Shown here: positions 46,335 to 57,027 of the stretch, piece after piece | Layout of the letters: each line of letters opens with the position of its first letter | How positions within the stretch are numbered: the first letter of the stretch is position 1 | Origin: Arachnopeziza araneosa | Taxonomy: Eukaryota > Ascomycota > Leotiomycetes > Helotiales > Arachnopezizaceae | Reading direction: 5' to 3' | NCBI GenBank assembly: GCA_003988855.1 | Contig: QYAI01000123.1 | Span: 1-64,000, forward strand | DNA length: 64,000 nt | Position numbers and translations under genes: made by a program | The notes under the pieces: model-generated | The model's input: the letters and a program-made list of their open reading frames with translations, nothing else | Told to the model about the DNA's origin: nothing | The model's database searches: none

Positions 46335-48626
46335 CTCGAAGAATTGGAATTCGGAGGTGAATAATTGTGTCGTCGAGGCTCGTTAATTTAATTCGGGTCG
46401 TCGAAATTTCGAAGGCTTCACGCTAGTCCCGAAGAAGTACAGTATGAAGTTTGACAAGGCTCACGCTACAGAAGGACAAAAGTGGCGGAATTTCGCCGTT
46501 GAAAACTGAGCTACCAGTTCTAATCAAATCTAAACGTTTTAAATCACTTCAAACAATCTATTTTCTTTTTCATTCCATTACTTTACAGATCTGAAAATTA
46601 TTTAATAGTATCACCGAGACTGAAATATCGCTGCCTTTTCTTTCTCCATGAACACGAATGATGTAATAGTAAGGCTATATAGTTTCATGATTTGAGATAT
46701 TGAAATTGTACTAAAATTGGGTTTGGTCTCTGGAACGTATCTTCGCCTCAAGTATCTACGCCTCATTCCAAAATGCGGAGCCTCACAATTATGCACTGAA
46801 CAAAATACCCTGACTACGTTATCACCGACTCTCTTAGTGGCTAGTTTTAGAGACGTCTAGAATGCAGATTGAACGAAATTAAGTTACGATCTCGTCTTTC
46901 CTAGAAATATAAGAAGCTTCACGACCAACAGTTATGCGGTTAGATGCCGAAAAAACAAATCTCTCATTGTATGCCTACCATATCAGATCAATTTCCTCAA
47001 TACTCACCGCCCTCATTGAGAAAGAAGGCGTATCCTTATATAAGGCTGCTACAGGCTTTGACACACATTGTACCTCCACCTTTTCAACTACGCAATCATA
47101 GAGGATGCCGTCTTCGATATGAGCAGAGTTGTCACTGACGGCCTTGGAGCAATTCATACAATAGTCTTTCATTTCGCTGGATCTGTGGATATCACCCATA
47201 TAATTGGCAACGTTTCAGATATGTCAAATAGGGCGCTTCTACCGCACCCCTCACTGTGTAAGCCTTGGCTTGGCATTCGCCGCTAGCAGAAGAGCTGGAG
47301 TCATTTCGTCCTAAGTTTCTCACTTATTTTCTTGATCGGGTTAAAGATAAGAGCGGCAGGGCTGTAGATAATTAGAAAATAGGCAATGACGATCTTCTGG
47401 ACCTAGGATAATGGCCTAGTGTCATAGAAGCCTACTTAAATAGATTGCTGGCTTAGGTTGAAATAACAAGGTATTTGTGATGCGTCGAGATGCTGGAGAT
47501 TCTGTAAACATAGAAGGGGTTCTGATAATTTCTTGCCATGTTCCCGGACAGTGGCCAGGAGGAGAGAGACTCCAAGTGAACAAATTTGCTTGCATGGATA
47601 ATAATTCTCGCAAACAAAAGAAGTGACGAGGCTAGAATTGAACCATCTTCTATTCTGCTACTATACACCTTGCCCGTCAAGATATGCGGTTCGCCAGTAA
47701 GAACGTCGGTTGGATCTTCGGCTAAAGCGCAACACAGCACTGCTTCGCAAGGAATCACCAACACCTGACATCTATCATTCTATTCCGCTGCCTCATTATA
47801 TTCAAGACGGCCGGCCTTTGAGTTCAAATAATGGTTTCTAGATCTACCGTTAGAAGCAATATATCGCCTTGAGATGGTAAACTAACCGTTCAATAGCCCA
47901 CCCCATAGAATAATACGCGATGATTAGCGGTGGGGCAAAGTAGAGGACTTGATGGCTGAATCGTCTCCAGGAGTTGAAAATGGCTGCGTGAAGGGTGCCC
48001 GCAAGAGGCCTTTGACGATTGGAGCTTAGAGCATATGAAGCAACGCCCTTCTGCGTTTGGGAGCCTATTGCCATCAGTCTATTTTCTATACATCTTAATA
48101 ATACTAGCAGCAGCTAAAGCTGAGCGTCGGTATTCCGTCATTCGGATCGAAAGGCTAGTCTCAGGTACCAGCTAGCGAAGGGAAGCCAATCGACGACATA
48201 GAGAGGTTTGGAGACTAACCAAAGTTACCCCATCCACCCAGGTATCTATGAATGAGGCTATTAGCATATGAACTCAGTAGAAAGCCAGTAGCGATTCCAT
48301 CCCAGGGCCGCGGTGGAGCTTTTCACGGAGCAAGCCTGTATTGCACTTGGAAACAGGATCTACTCACTTTCCATACTTTCCAACCTCCCCGTCACCACCT
48401 GATCGTAAGATTTGGGAGGGCCTCATCGTGCTTGATGATCGTGGATTGGATTTGGTGGTGCAATTGAGGTAGAGATGAAATTGAATCTTGTCGTTGGAGC
48501 TGCTCGAAGGCGCTTACCCTGGTCAGCTTAGCGCGAAATCATGGAAGGTCCCTTGCGAGGAAAGCGTCAACTATTTCCATCCTCAAAGGTCAACTACCAC
48601 AACCCAGCTTCCGGCAGATTTTCACC
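46335..48626. other. Gene-poor stretch of 2.3 kb
   Basis: Mostly AT-rich sequence between divergent Nhp2 and prohibitin 1. Several open frames of 60-103 codons occur, none with a family motif. A CCGGCC patch near 47806 and scattered stops suggest old, decayed sequence, but nothing can be named. The final 300 bases serve as the prohibitin promoter. Confidence 0.4.
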
Positions 48627-49520
48627 ATGGCACAAGCTCTTCAGTCCGTCTACAAATTGGTCGTTCCTCTCACCATTGGAGCAGCTGTTCTGCAATCGTC
48701 AATCTACGATGTTAAAGGCGGCACTCGCGCAGTTATTTTCGATAGGTTGTCTGGAGTGAAGGATACTGTTGTGAATGAAGGAACGCACTTTCTGATTCCC
48801 TGGCTCCAAAAAAGCATTATCTATGATGTGAGAACGAAGCCAAGAAATATCTCTACAACGACTGGAAGTAAGGATCTACAAATGGTGAGCTTGACTTTGA
48901 GAGTCTTGCATAGGCCAGAGGTTCAACAGTTGCCCAAGATCTATCAGGTACAGCTCTCACTTGGTACCAGCATGATGAGATGAATATTAACTCGAAAAAT
49001 TCAGAACCTCGGCCAAGACTATGACGAACGTGTTCTCCCATCGATCGGAAACGAAGTTCTTAAAGCCATTGTTGCTCAGTTTGACGCCGCAGAGCTGATT
49101 ACTCAACGAGAAGCAGTCAGCAACCGCATTCGCTCAGACCTTCTGAAGCGTGCACAAGAGTTTAATATCGCCCTGGAAGATGTGTCAATCACACACATGA
49201 CTTTCGGAAAGGAGTTTACTCGTGCCGTAGAACAGAAGCAAATTGCCCAGCAGGATGCTGAGCGAGCTCGATTCATTGTCGAAAAAGCAGAGCAAGAGAG
49301 ACAGGCTAATGTTATTCGGGCAGAAGGTGAGGCTGAATCAGCAGAAACGATTAGCAAAGCCGTTGCAAAGGCTGGAGATGGCTTGATTATGATCAGAAGG
49401 ATTGAGGCTAGTAGAGAGATTGCTCAGACGCTGGCGAGTAACCCTAACGTTACCTATCTTCCTGGTGGCGGTGAAACTGGAAAGGAAGGTGGCGGTAAAT
49501 TTCTACTTGGATTAAGATGA
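48627..49520 (+). CDS. PHB1: Prohibitin 1
   Basis: Inner-membrane ring-complex subunit that partners Phb2, stabilises new respiratory subunits and regulates m-AAA protease. Exons 48627-48947 and 49005-49520 give 278 aa. The N-terminal segment (about 8-25) is the membrane anchor. The SPFH/PHB domain includes GGTRAVIFDRLSGV, GTHFLIPWLQKSIIYDVRTKPR, LPSIGNEVLKAIVAQFDA and ALEDVSITHMTFGKEF. A C-terminal coiled coil with AVEQKQIAQQDAERA and the end YLPGGG are typical of Phb1 rather than Phb2. Very secure. Confidence 0.97.
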
Positions 49521-50148
49521 TAAAGGAGAGAAGAAAACTGTAACAATAGCGAAAATGTAATCACACTCCCCTGCCCGAACGACGGTAACTCGCTTCTGTT
49601 CATTGTACAGCCACTCAAGTGAGTTCTCATATAAGTATTGCATGACAAGCCGACTAGGTAGGCTCTGACTTCTTAATATCAACCAGAAGTACCGAGATGA
49701 GTCGAAAGAACCTTCGCAGGACGCTGAATGGAATAACAAAGTAAATGGGGTAGAGAGAGGCTCTTGGGGGAGATTCATGGAGTGACAAGTGCTAATACTC
49801 ACAACCAATCCATTTAGCTGGAGATTGAATTGTCAGACATATTTCTTGTCATTCGAGAGGCCGTTTGTATATATCACTTGCATGTGAGCAGATTATTTGA
49901 TAAACTGGTTCAGCTATCATACATCTAGAATACTGCAAATGCAGCAGATGGTTCAAAGCTTGCCTCTTCTGAAAACGCCATCCTTGGAAGGAAAGCAAAC
50001 ATTCTATTTAACGCCACTGAAAATGTTCAAGCACACAACCCGCAATGACAACGCCCAATATTCCCATAATCAATCTGATATTGCTACCAAAGGCGTAGTA
50101 AGACTTAGTTAAACTGGCTGTTGAGCTCATATCTCAAAACTAAAAGCT
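49521..50148. other. Convergent intergenic region
   Basis: Between the prohibitin and lipase stops. No protein-like ORF; likely 3' UTRs. Confidence 0.45.
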
Positions 50149-52189
50149 CTACAAGATAAACTCAGTGTCAAGCCAATGTCTGAGAATGATGTAACCTTCG
50201 TCAAAGCTCGGCTTATCCTTTCTTACGATAATAGCAGCGTGCGAATGCCTATCTTTGTGAATGTAGACCGGATATTTCCTAAATCCGACTGCGTCCAGAG
50301 CCTGAATCATTTTGAATTGGTAGGGAGCGAGAGCCAGTGTTTGGACTCCTGGTTGATGAGATCCTGGTTTCTCCTCATCATTGAGCGAACTGGCACTGGC
50401 TGATTTTGACCGTCTACGGGATTCAGTTCTTTCCAAAGCCGGAGAGCTTGGTCCTTCTGAGATAACTTCATCTTCAGCACCCTCAAGGTACTCGGGGCTT
50501 TGAGCGCTGTTTAGATTCTCGTAGGCGTCTTCAACAGCCTCTCTCATCCCTTTGATAAGAAGTGGAACTCGATAGTTAGAAGGTTGAATACCCGCAAGTC
50601 CCTTTTCATGCAACCTAATTCTCCGATAACTTCTAAGAGATTGAACTCCTGAGTTAATGATAAATGCAACAACACCAATAGGGATGAACAGAATCAATTT
50701 GAGAAGCAATGGGATGCTGCTAACAGTAGTGCTGGTTCTTCGCACAATTACTCCATAGAAAGTCGTATCAATAGGTTGAGGGTCGCACGGTGTAACTGGG
50801 TTTCCAGGTTCCAGAATAACATCTTCGAAGCCTTTGAGATAATTGGCTTTGACGTGATCAAGATCTGTAAATGGATCCTTGGTGCTTATCCCGGTTGTGT
50901 AGAACACTGCGCTTCTATCATTGATGACATTAGCGTATAATGTTCGCCGTTCGAATTGTGCAAGACCCTAATTCAATTAACACTTTTGACTGAAAAGAAG
51001 AAGTTGTTGTTACTGACTTTGATGAAGATAGACTCTGGATCAGCGAGAATCTCCAAGAGGGGTTTTCCAGTATCTCGGAAGTTGTCGATGGTAAACAATT
51101 GCCGACCAGATGCTGCAAGCATTCGCCCCCCTAGGACATTGAAAATATGGTTATTCCATCCCTAAGAAACGGTAAGTATCGTATGTGCAAAAAATTGTAA
51201 TTCGCCACTAAAAGAATAAAGGCTGACTGCCGTACACCACTGATGACTTTTAAAAAACACTAAAGAAATAAGCTTCAATGGTGCAACTCCACGAATTATG
51301 TATTGCTTGCCAACTATTTCAGAGAATAACATATGTAGTCTCCACACCGATCTATCGAAATATGCTAACTTCGTCCTCGGCAGATGATCAAAAACAAATG
51401 GCCTGATAGCAGCGCACAACAACACACCAAATCCATATTAATCTTGAATAAAGGAAGGAAGTACTATGTTGCAAAGACTTATTCTATCAGATATCAAAGA
51501 CTTGATTTGTAGTCCTGTTTAGACAAGACCAGTTAGGCTTCGTGACCGCCGCATGGTGTACCATTTTTACGCACAAGCGGGATGAAAATAGAACAAGGGT
51601 TAAGTGACTTACACGCAGCGGGCTCCTTACTCCGAGAAAAGGAGAAGCTATAAAGGTTCCGTTCTAAAAATTGAGTCAGCAATCAATCCCAACTCCCATG
51701 GAAGTTCAGCAAGGCAGACATACCATGGGCTTAATTTTCTCGAAGAACCCCTTGCTATAGAGTAGTCCAATGGCATAACGAGCGACTAGTCCGCCCAAGG
51801 AATATCCACAGAACGATATCTTCGTGATTTTTTGGCCCTGCCGAGCCAGTTTCTCAACTTCCTCCTCGATTTCTTGACATACACGTTCCCCACCTAGTTC
51901 TATGCCATCATAAGTAAAGCTCCCACTATTGCGCTCGGCGACGAGGATGTGCAGCGCTTCTACAGGGTGCTTCTCTCTGACTTTTCGGGCCACCTGGGCC
52001 ATGTGGTTTGGATTTCCCCATAGCCTGTGCAGATGAATGAGGAGCGAGTATCGAAATTGTTAGGGCTGGGGACTTACCCGTGTACAAGGACGACTAAATG
52101 TTGCTATTCAATTAGTACATTCTCATCTTCGGTGGCGAGCTATGGTGGTTGGAGCTTACTGCCTCGTGGCTGGTACCGTTATAATCCAT
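50149..52189 (-). CDS. Rog1-like putative lipase/serine esterase (DUF676)
   Basis: Alpha/beta-hydrolase of the DUF676 group; yeast Rog1 is a monoacylglycerol lipase. Exons 52189-52160, 52103-52078, 52024-51724, 51663-51613, 51161-51018 and 50967-50149 join in phase to 456 aa. The oxyanion region LVVLVHGLWGNPNHM spans the second and third exons. The nucleophile elbow is GYSLGG with Ser at about 94. A candidate catalytic His lies in HKDRHSHAAIIV near the end. A hydrophobic segment at about 269-291 may be a membrane hairpin. The intron 51612-51162 is 451 nt, far longer than any other in the window. The extra residues 330-400 are Ser/Glu-rich. Family is secure; lipid substrate is not. Confidence 0.9.
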
Positions 52190-52905
52190 CACTTCATTAG
52201 AGAAGAAGGTCCGGTCCAGAGAAGAGAAAGAGAATGGAAGCAATGCGACGGCGAGTTAAGCAATCCGGCCAAAGTCCAGCTCGAGTTGTCGAGAACTAGA
52301 CTTCCGTCGCTTCAGCCTACAAAGGTTCAATGCGCGATGATGACGTTATGCGCGTCTACGACTACCGTAATGTACCTGCAGGGACGGGATTCCAGAGATG
52401 GCAGAGAGAGGTTCACTTTCTACTTTTGCAATCTTAAAGTTGAAGGAATGGAGGAAGAGGGGAGGGGAAAGGAGACTATTTATTCTAACGATAAGGATGT
52501 GATAAGACGTTTTGGAACCACGGGAGGGACATCATACACCGCCTTTCACAGGGCGGCTTGGAATCAATCCATCCCTTGAGATAGATAGGCAGAGCAGTGG
52601 GGTGGAACCGAGCTAAACCCCCTGGACTTCCTCTTTCTTAGCGACCGTCACCTTGAGGCTGAACGGCCCAGCCCAAGGACCAACCCTCAACCTGTAATAA
52701 TCAGTCACCTTGGTCCGCTGACTACCACTTTCTTCATCTTCCTTCGCACCGGCGTCGACCTCACCCCCGTCCCTATGCAGCAAAGTGAGACCACTTCTCG
52801 GGAACCTCTTCCCTTTTGCACTGAACTCACCGACTTCACCTTCTTAGCCTCACTCCTCGTCAACACATAATTAATTGCTTGGCAAAATCCCCCGCCTCTA
52901 TCACA
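52190..52905. other. Intergenic, divergent promoters
   Basis: Shared by the lipase (minus) and Rex3 (plus). Open frames on both strands are not protein-like. Confidence 0.4.
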
Positions 52906-54939
52906 ATGTTCACATCTAAAGGTCTCTTTTCGTCGATTCCTTGTCCTTACCAACAAAATTGCCTCCTGCCACAATGTATATTCAAGCATCCCAATGGCAA
53001 AGCTGATGGGGTCAAACCCAGCCCAGTTGCTCAGGCCCCCGTGGGTGCTGACGACGATAGGAATGTACGAGTCAAAAGAAGGAAGACTGAAGAGCCGGAG
53101 TTTGCCCAAGATACTGAAATCCAGGCCGCCGCTTCTATTACCTTTGGCCATGAGTTGATGGGGCCTATATCATCCAAAATTGCTGACACCGACGTAAATC
53201 CAAAGAAGCAAAGTGCGGCTGCCACCAGAGAGGTCTCCCCACCACCACTGAAAAGGAGAAGTCAGCTTGGTGTCGAAGTTCTCCCAAACTCTTTGAGTCC
53301 GAGGCCAGATACTACACAAAAGAGTTCATCCAAAAACATCCCTGAATCTAATATCCGACTCGAGCCGCCGCTCAAGGTGGAAGGACTGAATCCTCGTGTC
53401 AAAATACCGGCTCCGTCCTCTCATGCTATGAGATTTAAACTTCTAAGAGCATTGCATGAGCAATTTCAGCGTCTAAATTCCGAGTTAGCAAGGGACTTTA
53501 GCAATCCTGAGGAGCAACTTCTGCTCTCCGAACAAGCACTTATCACAAAGGCTTTGGACTTAGAGGAAGAAGCTGCAGCATCTCCCGCAATCTATTCAAA
53601 CCTGGTGAAAAACAAAATTCTGTTCTATAAGCGCATGAGTGTCAAGCAATGGGTTGATGAAAGGTCGAACGAAGTTACGAAGTCGAAAGCTCTTAGGGCT
53701 GTCTCGATCTCGGTCGGGGCTACTTCCAAGTCCTTGACACCGCCCAAGCCTCTGGGAACTGGCTTGACTCGCGATGAAGAATTAAAATTGCTCAAAAAGC
53801 TTTACACACCAGTCACGGGATTGTCCAAGCACGGCTATGTCACGTCTATTCCTACGAAACAAGAGATTGAGGTTGCTAAGAATGGAATAGAAGCCGCTAA
53901 AGGCTGGGAGGTGTGTGACCGGTGCAAGACTCGTTTTCAAGTATTCCCCGGGCGCCGTGAGGAAGACGGTGCTCTGACTTCTGGCGGGAAATGCACGTAT
54001 CATTTCGGGAAACCTTACTGGCCAGAAAGATCAGCTACGGATCCCAAAACAAAACGCGAGAAGAAATATAGATGCTGCGGCGAATCTATGGGCGAATCAC
54101 TAGGTTGTACACAAGCCGATTGTCACGTTTTCAAGATATCAGAAGTCAAAAGGCTTGCAGCGATCTTGGATTTCGAGGAAACACCAGAAAATCTTAGCAA
54201 AGAAAATGGGCAACCGGTCTGTGTCGACGGGGAAATGGGATACACAGTTTACGGGCTTGAGCTCATCCGCCTCACTGCAACATCGTGGCCGGATGAGCAG
54301 GAATTATTTGACGTCCTTGTCCGACCAATTGGGCCTCTACTCGACCTCAATTCACGCTATTCAGGAGTCTGGCCCAAGGATATGGCTGAAGCGCCAGTTC
54401 GGTATCCCGATTGCCCACCAAACCCGAAGAAGCTCTATATTGTTGAATCTCCGGCGGCAGCTCGCTCTCTCCTCTTCTCACACCTCACACCCCACACTCC
54501 GTTGATCGGCCACGGACTGGAAAATGATCTCAACGCAATGCGCATCATTCATCCCACAATCATCGACACCGCTCTCCTCTTCCCACATAAAGCTGGGTTG
54601 CCATATCGGAATGGCCTCAAAATGCTTATGCAAACTCACCTGGATCGGCATATTCAAGTTGTTGTTGAAGGGAAAATGCAAGGGCATGATAGTAAGGAAG
54701 ATGCAAATGCTGCTGGAGAGCTAGTTCGGTACGCATTGGCTGAAAAGTGGAAGAATATGAAGAGGGCGGGCTGGACAATAGAGAATGGTGATTTTCAGCC
54801 ACCTGTGCAGAGCGGAGTGGCCGTTATCCCACTGACTAGAGCATCCTTCTCTGTAGGACCGTTGAGCGTCGAGTCAACTGAAGGCTTTGGGAGGAAGAGA
54901 GCACGGGATGAGATGGAGGCTGATAAGCCTCCTTCCTGA
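52906..54939 (+). CDS. REX3: RNA exonuclease 3 (Rex3-like, DEDDh)
   Basis: 3'-5' RNA exonuclease of the Rex family that trims structured RNAs such as RNase MRP RNA in yeast. Intronless, 677 aa from the first ATG. A CCCH-like finger sits at the very start (CPYQQNCLLPQC then H). A Cys/His-rich central region (CDRCKTRF, CTYHFGKPYW, YRCCGESMGESLGC, CHVF) precedes the nuclease. The DEDDh residues are visible: D441 and E443 in VDGEMGYT, Asp in GHGLENDLNAMR, and His594/Asp599 in HDSKEDANAAGEL. The usual first motif is DCEMGYT; here Gly replaces the Cys. The C-terminus is disordered. Confident on Rex family; Rex3 assignment rests on the middle zinc region. Confidence 0.92.
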   Translation: MFTSKGLFSSIPCPYQQNCLLPQCIFKHPNGKADGVKPSPVAQAPVGADDDRNVRVKRRKTEEPEFAQDTEIQAAASITFGHELMGPISSKIADTDVNPKKQSAAATREVSPPPLKRRSQLGVEVLPNSLSPRPDTTQKSSSKNIPESNIRLEPPLKVEGLNPRVKIPAPSSHAMRFKLLRALHEQFQRLNSELARDFSNPEEQLLLSEQALITKALDLEEEAAASPAIYSNLVKNKILFYKRMSVKQWVDERSNEVTKSKALRAVSISVGATSKSLTPPKPLGTGLTRDEELKLLKKLYTPVTGLSKHGYVTSIPTKQEIEVAKNGIEAAKGWEVCDRCKTRFQVFPGRREEDGALTSGGKCTYHFGKPYWPERSATDPKTKREKKYRCCGESMGESLGCTQADCHVFKISEVKRLAAILDFEETPENLSKENGQPVCVDGEMGYTVYGLELIRLTATSWPDEQELFDVLVRPIGPLLDLNSRYSGVWPKDMAEAPVRYPDCPPNPKKLYIVESPAAARSLLFSHLTPHTPLIGHGLENDLNAMRIIHPTIIDTALLFPHKAGLPYRNGLKMLMQTHLDRHIQVVVEGKMQGHDSKEDANAAGELVRYALAEKWKNMKRAGWTIENGDFQPPVQSGVAVIPLTRASFSVGPLSVESTEGFGRKRARDEMEADKPPS

Positions 54940-55138
54940 ATCGTCCGTCCACTACAACCGCATTAAATATTACATTTTAGGCTGGAATTATCACTGCAGA
55001 TATTTTTAGTCTTGCACTCATCTCCGAAATCTGTATGATTTACTCGAAGAGAGCATCTATCATAGACCTGCAATGCATTATAAACATTCCTTAAAGACCA
55101 GCTCACACCTATGAAACTCCAACCTGAGCGCATTTTCT

Positions 55139-56292
55139 TTAAGAAAAATCCATAGTCATTAGAAACTCCTCCAATATCCGCATAAATTTCGCTACGAACG
55201 CTTCTAGGTGGAAGATCACCTTAGTACCCATTCGAATTCTGTGCTCGTAGAATGCAGACCATTTGATGACCTCTGCCTTCAATGAATCATCAACCTTGGG
55301 AATGAGCCTGAACGTTAATGTTTTGAGGATTGTAGTTGGTGGAATACAATGTGTCAAGAGATCATAGAGTTTAGCCCGGACCTGAAGTATCCGCTGTGGA
55401 GAGTGTTCCTCCATAATCTCCTTCGCGATTTGACTGATCAAGGCCTCCCAATCTGGGGGTGGGATTGGTGTATTATCGGAAATCTTCTCACTGCAATTCC
55501 GTTAATGCTCATCTAGTGTTCAGCATAATTTAGTCTTACTTTTGAGCGTGAACAGCCTCGTACATTAGTAGAGCCCTTCTCAAATTTCTCCCACTTTCTT
55601 TGGCAACTCGCATATTCAAACCTTTTGATACTGGCCACCCCTCCTTCATACCACTCTGCTCAAGAACATCACATATTTCTTTTTCTGTTGGCGACGCAAC
55701 TCGTACCAGCAACGTTCGACTCCGAATTGGTGCGATGATGTTTGCCGTGCTATTTGCCAACAATATTAACCTCAAATTGGGGCTATACTTTTCCATCGTC
55801 CTCCTGAGTGCAGCCTGCGCATCTCGCGTCAGATGATCTGCCTCATTGATGACCACAACCTTAAATCTCTGTTTAGCAGCTTGGTCGACTTGCTGTGTCT
55901 GTGCAACTTCCTTGAGGAGGTCTTGTACCACTACTCGATCGTAATTGCCAACATCAGAAGGGGTAATTTCGAGATGATATATGGAGGAAACGATATTGAA
56001 TTCAAGTTTCCGGTTCGATGATGTTTGAAAGACGCGGGAATCGATTTTAATTTTCTCTACGCCAGGTCCGTATAGCTCCTTGAGTGTTGCCACTATACGA
56101 GTCTTCTTTCCTGCGCCAGAGGGTCCGTAAACAAGCAAATGAGGAAAATCGCCGCTTTGCGCCTGGTAGATTAGCCTGGGTATGGAAAGGATAAGCAGCA
56201 CATACTAGAGATCGTAGACGCTCTGAAAGATCATTGTGATATGTCAATTTATCGAGGGATCGTGGGCGATGTTTATCTACGAGAAGTGCCAT
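55139..56292 (-). CDS. RFC5: Replication factor C small subunit (human RFC3 / yeast Rfc5 type)
   Basis: Clamp-loader subunit that helps load PCNA on primed DNA and also joins the Rad24 checkpoint complex. Exons 56292-56206, 56162-55540 and 55490-55139 give 353 aa. It opens with LLVDKHRPRSLDKLTYH. The P-loop GPSGAGKKTR (about 42-51) has the Ala-Gly-Lys-Lys variant diagnostic of this subunit. NEADHLTRDAQAALRRTMEKY holds a Walker B-like box with Asn-Glu in place of Asp-Glu, and the SRC-like motif is IRSRTLLVR. The C-terminal block FHLEAFVAKFMRILEEFLM is typical. The upstream frame is open before the ATG, but MALLVDK matches the family start. Confidence 0.96.
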
Positions 56293-57027
56293 CCTCTTGT
56301 CTCGAATGTTGATGAGATTGGAAGATGCCGTCGCGTGGAAGTTTGATTGTACACGCGAAATCGCGTTAAGTGCATGTACACCACGTGATCTCAATCAGCT
56401 CCAAGACGTTTGTCCGATACGGTCTCATGAAGGGCAAATATGCCACCTAAAAATTAGAATTGGATTCCCAAACTAAGCATAGAGAGGAAAATGATTCCAT
56501 AGTTTTATTTAAAATTCTTGTCCTGCATTTATATGCGGGCATTTATTTAGTGTCTGCTTCGAAGATCGTAGCCCGGTCGTCTCGACTGAAAACTAGGTGG
56601 AGGATCGAGTTCGAGAATAGATTGTTAGACTTAGGAGGTGGATAAATCAAAACATTATTCTTCACTCGAATTCAAACATCACACCAAGTTCAATGTGCTT
56701 GCACTCTCTGTAGCACCAATATCTAATCCACGTCAAGTTATCAGCAAGGAGCAAGAGAAAACCTGAACAGCACGAAAATGACACTTCGATTAGACACTTA
56801 GGTTTATCTCCTCAGGTTATCTAGAAATAGCTAGTGAGACTAAGATATGCATCTGCGAAAAGGCTAGAAATTTTAGCTCTCTCATCAAACTATCAAAAAG
56901 AAATAAGTAGTTCTAAAGTGTTATTATGCTTCCTTATTAGATTAATTCGGCGAAGATATTAGGTTCATAAGATATCTAAGGCCTATCATTTAACTTAGGC
57001 TATTCCTGCGGCAAGATCTACTTCACA
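56293..57027. other. Intergenic
   Basis: RFC promoter and 3' side of the zinc-knuckle gene. Strongly AT-rich from about 56640 to 57000; no supportable feature. Confidence 0.4.

Noticed and set aside
47453..47764. 103-codon open frame possibly from an old mobile element
   Set aside because: No transposase, reverse-transcriptase or terminal-repeat signal could be found; decay is suspected but not shown.
15581..49520. Apparent grouping of mitochondrial genes (Mge1, Rrg9, carrier, mtPheRS, Phb1)
   Set aside because: They are scattered over 34 kb among unrelated genes on both strands; ordinary chance in a fungal genome.
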